DNA from: Planctomycetota bacterium
GTDB taxonomy: Bacteria > Planctomycetota > OFTM77
Assembly: GCA_029260795.1 (NCBI GenBank)
Contig: JAJDCO010000098.1
Coordinates: 186,001-250,000, forward strand
Direction: 5' to 3'
DNA: 64,000 nucleotides
The notes beneath the pieces were generated by a model. It did not search any database. It saw nothing but the letters and a program-made list of their open reading frames with translations, and was not told where the DNA came from. The translations under genes were made by a program, and so were the position numbers. Shown in pieces: positions 8,058 to 15,581 of the stretch (position 1 is its first letter; every line of letters begins with the position of its first letter).

Positions 8058-9821
8058 ATGACGCTCGCCGCACCGGTCGCCCTTTGGATGCTGCTCGCGC
8101 TTCCCGTGCTGCTGATCCTGGAGTGGCAGCGTCGACGGCCTCGAGAGATCCTCGTCTCGAGCGTCGCGCTCTGGCGAAGTGTCGGCTCGGGAGCAGCCGC
8201 CTCGAGGCGCGAGCGACGCCGCTGGACCGCCGGCACGCTCTGCCGGGGTTTGGCGATCTTGGCCGCAGTCTTCGCCGCCGCCGGCCCTCGTGGTCGTGAG
8301 CCGTCTCCGGCGCCCCGAGTGACATTCGTCGTCGATGTCTCGGCCGCGATGAATCGTCGCGTATCGACGGGCGAGAGCTGCCTCGAGCTGGTGCGGTTGG
8401 CGGCGCTTCGGGCCGCCGCCGCGCTTCCGGCCGAGACGCGCATCACGCTGCGAGTCGTGCCGTCCCGGACCGAGGAGGCCGTCACTCTTCGCGTCCGAGA
8501 GCTCGAAGCGGCACTCGACGCGCTACAACCGACCGACCTCCCGCTCGCCTGGCCAGGCACGCTCGACCGGATCCTCGTCGAAGCATCGGGCGAGCGCGTC
8601 GACGTCTTCACCGTGGCTGCTGGCTCGGATCGACCGGGGCCGCGTTGGGTGATCGTCGGAGAGCCGCCGCGGAACGTCGGCGTTGCTCGGCTCGCCGTCG
8701 AAGACGACGAGGACGCGACGGCGGTGTTCGCGCAGCTGGTGGCAGTCGGTCTTGGAACGGTCTCGGTCGAGGTGCAGGTCCTCGCCGATGGCATCGAGTG
8801 CGATCGCCGTCGACTCGATCTGGAGAGCGAAGCCCGGGTCCGTCTCGAGGCACCGCACTCGGCGGACCGGATCGAGGTGCGCGTCGAGCCAGGAGGGGAT
8901 CTCGCCGCCGATGATCGCGCCTGGAGCGTTCGGTCACGAGAGGCGGTTCGGGTACGTGTCGCTGAGGGAGTGCCCGGTGCATTCGTGCGCGCCCTCGAGG
9001 CGACGGGAGCGGCGGCGGTCGAGCTCGGTCCACGACCGCGCGCTGACGAAGATGTCGGTTGGATCGGCTTCGAAGCACGGGATGGCTTGGGTCCTCAGGT
9101 CCTCTTGACTCGGGGACCGGCGGAGGCCAGCTGGACAAGCGTTCCCGGTGGTCGTCTCGCTCTCGTCGACACCGGCCTCTTTGCCGGCGTGCGGAGTACC
9201 CGCATTCGCGCCAATGCCGTGCGGCCGTGGACGGGGGAAGGCGATGTGCTCGCGACCCTTTCGGGAGCCGCTGAGCGCGTGCCCGCTATCGTTCGGGAGC
9301 CGGGGGCGGTTCGGATCCTCTTCGAGCTCGTCGAGAGCACGTGGGCCGAGGATCCGTCGTTTCCGATCTTCTTCGCGAACTGGTGTGCCGAGCTGCGGGG
9401 AGCGAGCGGCAGCGACGAGTCTCGAGTGTGGCGGACCGGTGAAACGTGGCCGTTGTCGTGGAGCGAATGCCTCGAGGCGCCGGGAGGCGATGTCGAACGC
9501 GCCCGAACGGGTCCCGATCACATCGGCCGGTATCGTTTCGCGACCGGTGAAGAGGTGTGGGTCTCCCTCCTGGATCGCTCGGCCTCGACGCGCGGTTCTG
9601 CGCCGGAGACCCCGGTTCAAGCGGCGCTGACGAGAGAGCGAGCAACTCCTCCGCGCACGTGGACTCGTGAGCTGGTCGGTCTCGCGATGTTGCTGGCGGC
9701 GCTCCCGGGTCTCGCCGGGATGCTGCGAAGGCTTCGTGACGCCGGACGCGGTGGGAAGAATGCGAGGCTGGCGGCGTCGAATCGAGGCCGGTCTCCGGGA
9801 AGTCGGCCAGATTCAGTATAA
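8058..9821 (+). CDS. BatA-like membrane protein with degenerate von Willebrand A domain
   Basis: The N-terminus (residues 1-80) has two hydrophobic helices flanking a basic loop, starting LAAPVALWMLLALPVLLILEW, the arrangement of BatA N-terminal domains. A VWA-like region follows (VTFVVDVSAAMNRR), where the metal-site DxSxS is reduced to DVSAAM, so metal binding is doubtful. A long extracytoplasmic part and a C-terminal hydrophobic helix (around residues 545-565) complete it. The pairing with the DUF58 gene just upstream is typical of BatA-type clusters. The ATG at 8058 is preferred, with CGAGG upstream; an in-frame GTG at 8037 would add seven residues. Its role, probably in envelope homeostasis, is inferred only from context. 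Confidence 0.78.
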   Translation: MTLAAPVALWMLLALPVLLILEWQRRRPREILVSSVALWRSVGSGAAASRRERRRWTAGTLCRGLAILAAVFAAAGPRGREPSPAPRVTFVVDVSAAMNRRVSTGESCLELVRLAALRAAAALPAETRITLRVVPSRTEEAVTLRVRELEAALDALQPTDLPLAWPGTLDRILVEASGERVDVFTVAAGSDRPGPRWVIVGEPPRNVGVARLAVEDDEDATAVFAQLVAVGLGTVSVEVQVLADGIECDRRRLDLESEARVRLEAPHSADRIEVRVEPGGDLAADDRAWSVRSREAVRVRVAEGVPGAFVRALEATGAAAVELGPRPRADEDVGWIGFEARDGLGPQVLLTRGPAEASWTSVPGGRLALVDTGLFAGVRSTRIRANAVRPWTGEGDVLATLSGAAERVPAIVREPGAVRILFELVESTWAEDPSFPIFFANWCAELRGASGSDESRVWRTGETWPLSWSECLEAPGGDVERARTGPDHIGRYRFATGEEVWVSLLDRSASTRGSAPETPVQAALTRERATPPRTWTRELVGLAMLLAALPGLAGMLRRLRDAGRGGKNARLAASNRGRSPGSRPDSV

Positions 9822-9822
9822 T
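9817..9822 (+). promoter_or_regulatory. Possible -10 element upstream of the ADP-ribosylglycohydrolase gene
   Basis: A perfect TATAAT overlaps the stop codon of the preceding gene, about 125 bases before the next start. I see no convincing -35 match, so this is weak. Confidence 0.25.
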
Positions 9823-9947
9823 CCGCCGCGGGTTCGCGGATGCCCGGAGCGCTCGAGACGGGGCGCACGTGAGCTCGTCAGAGGCGGTGGTCGAGGGACC
9901 GCAGCCGCGCTCGAAGCACCCAACGATGTCCCGGAACGAATTGAGGC

Positions 9948-10892
9948 ATGACCGCGGCCACACCGAACTTGGCAGATCGCGTTCGCGGCGCCCTCTTGGG
10001 GGCCGCCGTCGGCAACGCGCTCGGGGCTCCCTTCGAGTTCATGTCCGCCAACCAGATCCAGATTCGTCATGGCCGTGTCAGCGACATGGTCGGTGGAGGT
10101 TGGCGAGGCGTCCGTCCCGGCGAGTACACCGAAGACGTCGCTATGATGCTGTGCTTGCTCGACAGCCTGATGGTGAGCGGCAAGTACTCGGAGGAGGATG
10201 CGGCGGCGCGCTATCTGCGCTGGTACGCCTCCGGCCCGCGGCACGTCAGCAACATCGTGAAGGCGACGCTCGAAGGAGCCGCAGAGTCGGGTGGTACCTT
10301 GACCGAGTGGAGCGCCCAGGTCGGGGCGACGTACGACGAAGATCGTCAGGAGGGCTCCGGTCTCCTGCGTGCCGTCCCGCTCGGTCTCCTGTTTCATCGT
10401 CGTCCGGATCGCGTCGTCGAGTCTTGCTTGTCCGAAGCGCGCTTGACGCATCACGACAAGCAGACGGGTTCGGTGGCGGCCGCTCTCGGCCTGCTGGTCG
10501 CGGCCCTCTTGAATCGGCTCGACAAGCGCGAATCACTGAAGCACGCCGTCGGGGCTCTGGGGCGGAGCGAAGCGCAGACCGTCCTGCCGGTGACCGACGC
10601 TTGGCCGCGAGATCTGCCGCCGGGCCCGCGCGCGATCGATGCCTTGCAGTCGACGCTCGGAAACTGGCTGGCCACACGGGGCTTTCGCGCCGCGGTCGAG
10701 GCGCAGGTCAATCAAGGCGGCGATGCCGATACGTGTGGGGGCCTGATGGGGGCTTTGGCCGGAGCGCGGTATGGTGCGTCGTCGATTCCGAGGGAATGGC
10801 TCGATCGTCTTCAGGATCGACCCCTCCTGGAGGAGATCGTCGAACGCTTCGCTCGGCTCGTGGCCGGGAGCTCCGGAGGTCGAGATGATTGA
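9948..10892 (+). CDS. ADP-ribosylglycohydrolase family protein (DraG/ARH fold)
   Basis: Members of this family remove ADP-ribose from proteins, nucleic acids or small molecules with two metal ions. The fold signature GALLGAAVGNALGAPFEF is at residues 14-31. The first metal motif is T61-E62-D63 (GEYTEDVAMM) where TDD is usual, and the second is NQGGDADTCGG near residue 257. GSGLLRAVPLGLLF matches the phosphate-binding loop. At 314 aa the length is normal. No ADP-ribosyltransferase is visible nearby, so the substrate is unknown. The TPR gene downstream overlaps its end by eight bases, implying cotranscription. Confidence 0.88.
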   Translation: MTAATPNLADRVRGALLGAAVGNALGAPFEFMSANQIQIRHGRVSDMVGGGWRGVRPGEYTEDVAMMLCLLDSLMVSGKYSEEDAAARYLRWYASGPRHVSNIVKATLEGAAESGGTLTEWSAQVGATYDEDRQEGSGLLRAVPLGLLFHRRPDRVVESCLSEARLTHHDKQTGSVAAALGLLVAALLNRLDKRESLKHAVGALGRSEAQTVLPVTDAWPRDLPPGPRAIDALQSTLGNWLATRGFRAAVEAQVNQGGDADTCGGLMGALAGARYGASSIPREWLDRLQDRPLLEEIVERFARLVAGSSGGRDD

Positions 10893-11595
10893 GGGACTTT
10901 CGAAGAACAGGGAGACCAGGGTGTTAGATGCTCGCTCGGGCTCGGCCGCCAAGTGGATCGTGCTCGGAGTCGTGCTCGTCGGCGCGGTGCTCGGTGCCGT
11001 GTACCTGTTCGCACAAGGTGAGCGCGCGCAGCGAATCTACGAGCGGGATCTCGAGAATGGTCGGACGGCGCTGAGCCTCGCCGATCAGACCGATCTGGAG
11101 GTGAGTCGGATCGAGGACCCGAAAGAGCGTCGATCGAAGCGACGCATCCGAGACGACTACTTGGCCAAGTCCAAGGAGTCCTTTCAGCTCGCGCGCGATC
11201 AACGGCCGGAGGATCCCGAGCCTCATCTGGGACTTGGGCGCGTCGCCTACCTGGCGGGTCGATACAACGAGGCAGTCGAGCAGTTCGAGAGGGTCCTCGA
11301 GCTCGGCGACCAATCGGCAATCACCCACTTCGAGCTCGGCCGCAGCTTCGCACGCTGGTTCAACGAAAAGTCGAGCCAGGAGCTGATCGACAAGGCGCTG
11401 ATCTACCTGGAGGAAGCGTTGATGCTCGATCCGGATCTGCTCGGCGCCCATGAGTGGCTGGCCTCGATCTACACGGATCCGCAGTACGAGCGCACGGACA
11501 CGGGGAAGCTTCGCCGGCATGAAGACGCGGTCTTGCGGCTCGCCCCCGATTCGCCGCTCGCCAAGATCATCCGACAGGAGCGAGAAGGGCAGTAG
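10885..11595 (+). CDS. Membrane-anchored TPR protein
   Basis: A single hydrophobic segment (AAKWIVLGVVLVGAVLGAVYLF, about residues 24-45) anchors the protein. The rest is helical, with two or three tetratricopeptide repeats: EPHLGLGRVAYLAGRYNEAVEQFERVLELG is a clear TPR and ALIYLEEALMLDPDLLGAHEWLASIY another. TPRs bind partner proteins. The ATG at 10885 follows GGAGG by six bases and overlaps the upstream gene's stop; a GTG at 10921 nearer the membrane segment is an alternative. Partner proteins cannot be named. Confidence 0.75.
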   Translation: MIEGLSKNRETRVLDARSGSAAKWIVLGVVLVGAVLGAVYLFAQGERAQRIYERDLENGRTALSLADQTDLEVSRIEDPKERRSKRRIRDDYLAKSKESFQLARDQRPEDPEPHLGLGRVAYLAGRYNEAVEQFERVLELGDQSAITHFELGRSFARWFNEKSSQELIDKALIYLEEALMLDPDLLGAHEWLASIYTDPQYERTDTGKLRRHEDAVLRLAPDSPLAKIIRQEREGQ

Positions 11596-11664
11596 CGACG
11601 AAGCTCGGCGGCCCGCGCGCTGTGCGCGGCCCGGATTCGCTGACCGAACGATGGTCTCCATCCC

Positions 11665-12366
11665 ATGTCGAACGCATCACTCGTCACGATCTTCTTGGTC
11701 TCGTTCCTGCTCGGCTGGGCTCCGGCGCTCTATCCGGGGCAAACGCTCCGCTTGACGGTCTCGGAGTTTCCTCGACGTGGAGTCGCGGCGGGCTTGCATG
11801 CCTGGCTGGTCCAGGTGGCGGTCGAGCTGGCCTTTTGCCTGCTCGTCATCGGTCTCGTCTTGCTCTTGCGCAGTGACGGGGTCTTCGCCGGCCTCCTCAA
11901 TGGGCTCGCGATCCTGACCCTCCTCGCCGGTGGCTGGCTGCTGATGGCGCGCAGCTCGCAGGCGGAGTCCTTGCCGGCCCGAGCCGGTGTCCAGTCCGAG
12001 AAGCGGTTCGTCCTCACGCACTTCGTGAGCATCGTGAAGGCTCCGCTCTGGTGGGCGTGGTGGATCCTGGTCGGAGCCTTCTTGGTCGTCGACTCGCTCG
12101 GTCCGCAGCCCGGCGAGTCCTTGGTCCGCTTCAGTGCGTTCTATGTCGGTTTCTCGCTGCCCGCGCTGATCTGGAACCTCACGGTGGCTCGCTCCTTGGA
12201 GGAGCACTGGGGAAGCCGCTGGGGACGACCGACCTTCATCGCTTACCGCTGGAACCGGATTCTCATCTCGCTGGCCGGGACCTTCATGGCGGTCCGAGGT
12301 GTCACGCTGCTCTACAATCTCATCAGCCAAGCGGCCGTCACCTGGGCGCGCGACGCCTGGGGATGA
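11665..12366 (+). CDS. LysE/RhtB-like transporter
   Basis: The 233-aa protein is very hydrophobic with about six membrane segments. The first helices read SFLLGWAPALYPGQTLRLTVSEF, then RRGVAAGLHAWLVQ, matching the pattern of LysE-superfamily exporters (a Pro-Gly turn in helix 1, then a basic loop and a Gly-rich helix 2). The mid-protein SIVKAPLWWAWW occupies the place of the family's NPK-x-x-x-FW motif but is altered. LysE-type carriers export amino acids or related solutes; the substrate here is unknown. The stop overlaps the next start in ATGA, so expression is probably coupled to cytidylate kinase. Confidence 0.65.
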   Translation: MSNASLVTIFLVSFLLGWAPALYPGQTLRLTVSEFPRRGVAAGLHAWLVQVAVELAFCLLVIGLVLLLRSDGVFAGLLNGLAILTLLAGGWLLMARSSQAESLPARAGVQSEKRFVLTHFVSIVKAPLWWAWWILVGAFLVVDSLGPQPGESLVRFSAFYVGFSLPALIWNLTVARSLEEHWGSRWGRPTFIAYRWNRILISLAGTFMAVRGVTLLYNLISQAAVTWARDAWG

Positions 12367-13073
12367 TCGAGCGATGGTCGGTGGCTGGTGCGGAGGCTCG
12401 GGTGGGTGAGGGCGTGCAGGGCTTGGTCGTGACCATCGATGGACCGGCGGGCTCGGGAAAGAGCACCGTCGCGCGTCGGGTGGCTGAGAGGCTCGGCTGC
12501 GGTGTGCTGGACACTGGTGCCTTGTACCGAACCGTCACGCTGCTCGCGCTCGAGCGCGGCATCGCACTTTCGGACGCCCCGGCCTTGGCCCGTCTGCTCG
12601 ACGACTTCCCTTGGCGTCAGGAGGGCGAGCGGTTCTTCCTCGGAGAGCGCGAGATCACCGACGACATCCGTACGGCCGACGTGACGGCCCACGTCTCCGA
12701 GGTCTCCGCGCACCCTGAAGTGCGCGCGCGGCTGGTGCCCGTGCAGCGGGCGCAGGCGGCGCATCGTGCGCTCGTCGCGGAGGGACGCGACATGGGCACC
12801 GTCGTGTTTCCCGATGCGCGGCACCAGTTTTACCTCGACGCCGATCTCGAAGTGCGCGCTCGGAGACGAGCCGACGAAATGGCGAAGAAGGGCGCCGCCG
12901 CCGACGTGGAGAAATTGCGCGCCGATCTCCGCGAGCGCGATCGCAAAGACAGCTCCCGCGCCGCCTCCCCCCTCCAAGTCCCCGAGGACGCCACCGTCAT
13001 CGACACGACCGACTTGTCGATCGAAGAAGTCGTCGACCGCATCCTCGCCGACATCGAGTCCGGTCGTCAGTAG
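12363..13073 (+). CDS. cmk: Cytidylate kinase
   Basis: CMP/dCMP kinase transfers phosphate from ATP to CMP or dCMP in pyrimidine nucleotide synthesis. The P-loop GPAGSGKST is at residues 27-35, followed by the substrate-binding DTGALYRTVT and the EGRDMGTVVFP motif that contacts CMP. The lid region DRKDSSRAASPLQVPEDA and the terminal IDTTDLSIEEVVDRIL are typical of bacterial Cmk. It carries about 20 extra residues at the N-terminus relative to most family members, so an internal start is possible. The ATG overlaps the preceding stop (ATGA). Confidence 0.95.
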   Translation: MIERWSVAGAEARVGEGVQGLVVTIDGPAGSGKSTVARRVAERLGCGVLDTGALYRTVTLLALERGIALSDAPALARLLDDFPWRQEGERFFLGEREITDDIRTADVTAHVSEVSAHPEVRARLVPVQRAQAAHRALVAEGRDMGTVVFPDARHQFYLDADLEVRARRRADEMAKKGAAADVEKLRADLRERDRKDSSRAASPLQVPEDATVIDTTDLSIEEVVDRILADIESGRQ

Positions 13074-13455
13074 GCAGGTAGCCGGTGAACGGTGAGCGTC
13101 TTCGTTTGCCGTCGTGCGAAAGGTAGATACGGGATCGACCGCACGATCCCATCGGAGGAGGGTAGTCACGCCGAGTACTCTGATGGAAGTGCGGAGGTTG
13201 CACTCGGCGCCGCCCAGTTACCGGGCTGGCCATCGCCGACGATGCGAAACCGTACACGTGCGCTCGGCCGGAGTACCGTCCTCGCCGTTACAACCCACTC
13301 CTGGTTGGGGACAACGCGGCTGGTGTCTCGCGCAACCGATGGCGTGGATGAGGCTTGGCGCAATATCGGTCTTCTCTCTCTCCTTTCTTTCTTTCTTTCT
13401 TTCTTTCTATTACTGTCGCAAGTGCTGTCCAAACCAGAATTCACAGGAGGTCAAT
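13074..13455. other. Noncoding, lower-GC segment with inverted repeat
   Basis: No supported gene lies here. A 7-bp inverted repeat GGGATCG/CGATCCC with a 6-base loop is at 13131-13150. Composition is less GC-rich than surrounding genes, and a TTTC microsatellite lies near the right end. Confidence 0.5.
13384..13408. repeat. TTTC tetranucleotide microsatellite
   Basis: About six consecutive TTTC units, preceded by a short CT run (13371-13382), lie 47 bases upstream of the AGGAGG-led start of the frameshifted secreted protein gene. Tracts like this can vary in length by slippage. Confidence 0.85.
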
Positions 13456-13706
13456 ATGCTCAACTTGATCCGTAGCCTACTCATCACTACTGTCTTTCTC
13501 TGGGCAGCCGAGCCACTGCTTGCTCAGCAGGGTGGGAGCAATTGACTTGCAACACTGAGGATGACTTGACCTTCACCTGCGAAGATGAAAACGAGGTGTC
13601 GTACAGCGCCGAGCTTTCGTTCTCAGAGAATCGCTCGCAGGCAACCTGCTCTGAGATGGGAGCAGTCTCGAATGGATATCCGTACTCCGCTGGTCGATGC
13701 GAGTAG
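13456..13706 (+). pseudogene. Small secreted Cys-containing protein, frameshifted
   Basis: An ideal ribosome site (AGGAGG, five bases) precedes an ATG that opens a clean signal peptide, MLNLIRSLLITTVFLWA followed by EPLLAQQ. The frame stops at 13543-13545 after GGSN. In the frame one base back, a protein-like stretch continues at once: TCNTEDDLTFTCEDENEVSY, then SAELSFSENRSQATCSEMGA and GRCE ending at TAG 13704-13706. It has four Cys, suggesting two disulfides in a secreted peptide of about 80 residues. The break lies in or near CAGCAGGGTGGGAGCAA. It could be a mutation, a sequencing error or, less likely, recoding. I do not recognise the family. Confidence 0.6.
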
Positions 13707-13761
13707 GTAAATACACGTCGACGGTTGTCTGGCCCGCGATCAGGGGCTTTCGGAGTGTGAC

Positions 13762-14508
13762 ATGAGAAGAGCAGTTCTCTTGCTCGTCGTGGTGGCTGCC
13801 ATCGTCACCATTGGCATCGCCTTAGATTCTCACACAGTCCATGATACAGAAGCCACTTATTCCGGTCTTGCTGAGCAAGAGACGGCTGCTGAAGGCATCC
13901 AGCATTCTCAAAGGGAGAGCGAGCGAGCTGTTCAGGCCAAGCAACCAGTTCAGGCCAGGAGTCAGGAGGCTGGGCAACGGATGGCGACTGTCTCCGGGAG
14001 AGGAGTCGGTGAAACCAAGGACTCCTCGCCGGAGGACGGGTTCAACGGGGGATCAGAAGAACCTGAAGTGCCCTCAGACGAGGAAAGGGGTCGAGTCTAT
14101 CGTGAGATGATGAAGTTGGCGGAAGACGCCCAGCAAGCGCATCAACAGGGAAAGATCGGCGAAGCTGAGTGGGCCGCATCGAGTTTCGTTTACAGTCTCG
14201 CTTCGATCTTTGTTGTTCCTCGGAAAGCGACCCAGGGGCTCATCAAGGAGCTGACTCCGGCCTACGCGGAGAAGCTGGCCGCAGAAGGGGAGATCCAGGA
14301 GCTCGAGAGACTGTTGGCGTCTAGAGAGGACGCCAACTTGAGGGAGGAGCTCGGGTACCAACGTTATCGGGAGGCGAGCCTCTACCTCGCAATTCTGGAT
14401 ATGGCTCTCGAGTACTGCCAATGGAGTGTCGTTCGAGACAACTACCTGGCGAACGTCGATGCGAAGATCGCTCGAGCGAAGAAGACGATCGACGAGTATC
14501 ACGAATAG
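13762..14508 (+). CDS. Membrane-anchored hypothetical protein, 248 aa
   Basis: A signal anchor (AVLLLVVVAAIVTIGIAL, residues 4-21) is followed by a Gln/Glu/Ser-rich linker of about 90 residues and a helical C-terminal domain (from about 108) with EMMKLAEDAQQAHQQGKIGE and ELERLLASREDANLREELGY. The second half resembles TPR-like helical hairpins but I cannot assign a family. Codon choice is more AT-tolerant than in neighbours (AGA, CAA and GAA are frequent) and the gene lies in the lower-GC patch, consistent with later acquisition. No ribosome site stands out before the ATG. Confidence 0.6.
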   Translation: MRRAVLLLVVVAAIVTIGIALDSHTVHDTEATYSGLAEQETAAEGIQHSQRESERAVQAKQPVQARSQEAGQRMATVSGRGVGETKDSSPEDGFNGGSEEPEVPSDEERGRVYREMMKLAEDAQQAHQQGKIGEAEWAASSFVYSLASIFVVPRKATQGLIKELTPAYAEKLAAEGEIQELERLLASREDANLREELGYQRYREASLYLAILDMALEYCQWSVVRDNYLANVDAKIARAKKTIDEYHE

Positions 14509-14701
14509 ACCCGTGTCTGGCTCGGAGTTGCGGCAGTAAGGCCGCCACGAGTCCGGCATGACTCCCAGCAGTCCAATCAACGGTTAGCCCGGTGGACCAA
14601 GAACATCGCCAGTCTTGCTCCGGGGACACTGGAGCGAGTAGTCATGCGAGCTGATCGCTCACGAGCTCGGAGTCACACGGTCAACGCCGCAGGGCTGGGA
14701 G

Positions 14702-15547
14702 TCAGTCGCCCGATCCCAGGTCTCGGGAAGGACCGAGGTCTCTGGTCGATTCTGATGCCTGCCGCCGACTATCGATCGACGCTCCCGGCACGAACGTGTG
14801 CAGCTCGAAGTGGCCGTCTTGGTGCTCGAGGTAGCTGCCCGTCTGTTCCCAGGTGCCGAGGACGTAGAGCTCTCGGTCGCGTCCGTCGATCTTCCATTGC
14901 TCGGCCAAGGGGCGGTGGACGTGGCCGTGGACGATGACGTCCACGCCCTTCTTGAACCGCTTCTCGATCTCTTCGGGGACGGTCGCGAGCGTGGCGGGGT
15001 CGCGCATCTTGCGCGTGTTCTCCTTGCGGCTCAGGGCGCGCAGGCGCTCGGCGATGCCGCGGCCGAAGCGGATCGGGACGCCGCGCAACAGCGCGCGTAC
15101 GAGCGGGAAGCGCAGCACGCGGCGCAAGCGTTGGTACGAGACGTCGCGCGTGCACAGCAGGTCCCCATGGGTGAGGAGCACCGGGCGTCCGTCGAGCTCG
15201 ACGGTGAGCGGATCCCGGTGGACCCGCGCGCCGACCTCGCGGGCGAAGCGGCGCCCGAGCATGAAGTCGCGATTGCCGTGCACGAAGATCAGCTCGACGC
15301 CGGACCTGGCCAACTGCCGGAGGGCGCCGACGATCGGAGCGTAGCCGTCGACGTGTCCGTGGCGATCGTTCAGCCAGTACTGGAAGAAGTCGCCCAGCAC
15401 ATAGAGCGCCCGCATCCGCGGCTGCATCGTCTCGAGGAACGCGAAGAAGAGCTCGCGCGCGCGGTCGGGCGCCTCGTCGAGGTGCAGGTCGGAGATGAAG
15501 AAATCGGAGCGGGCGGACACGAAATCGCTCCCCGGTGCAGGGCTCAT
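14702..15547 (-). CDS. lpxH: UDP-2,3-diacylglucosamine diphosphatase (LpxH-type)
   Basis: LpxH cleaves UDP-2,3-diacylglucosamine to lipid X and UMP in lipid A synthesis at the inner face of the cytoplasmic membrane. All five calcineurin-like metal motifs are visible: FISDLHLD (D20, H22), GDFFQYW, HGNRDFMLG, LTHGDLLCTRDVSYQ and HGHVHRP. The NRDF and LC-T-D-Y signatures distinguish LpxH from general phosphoesterases. The C-terminal 25 residues are Ser/Arg/Gly-rich and probably disordered. It follows the sigma54-type regulator by 34 bases on the same strand. Presence of this gene argues for an outer membrane containing lipid A or a relative. Confidence 0.88.
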   Translation of the reverse strand: MSPAPGSDFVSARSDFFISDLHLDEAPDRARELFFAFLETMQPRMRALYVLGDFFQYWLNDRHGHVDGYAPIVGALRQLARSGVELIFVHGNRDFMLGRRFAREVGARVHRDPLTVELDGRPVLLTHGDLLCTRDVSYQRLRRVLRFPLVRALLRGVPIRFGRGIAERLRALSRKENTRKMRDPATLATVPEEIEKRFKKGVDVIVHGHVHRPLAEQWKIDGRDRELYVLGTWEQTGSYLEHQDGHFELHTFVPGASIDSRRQASESTRDLGPSRDLGSGD

Positions 15548-15581
15548 CGGTCGGGAGCGGACGCTGTCGAAGGAACGAGCC

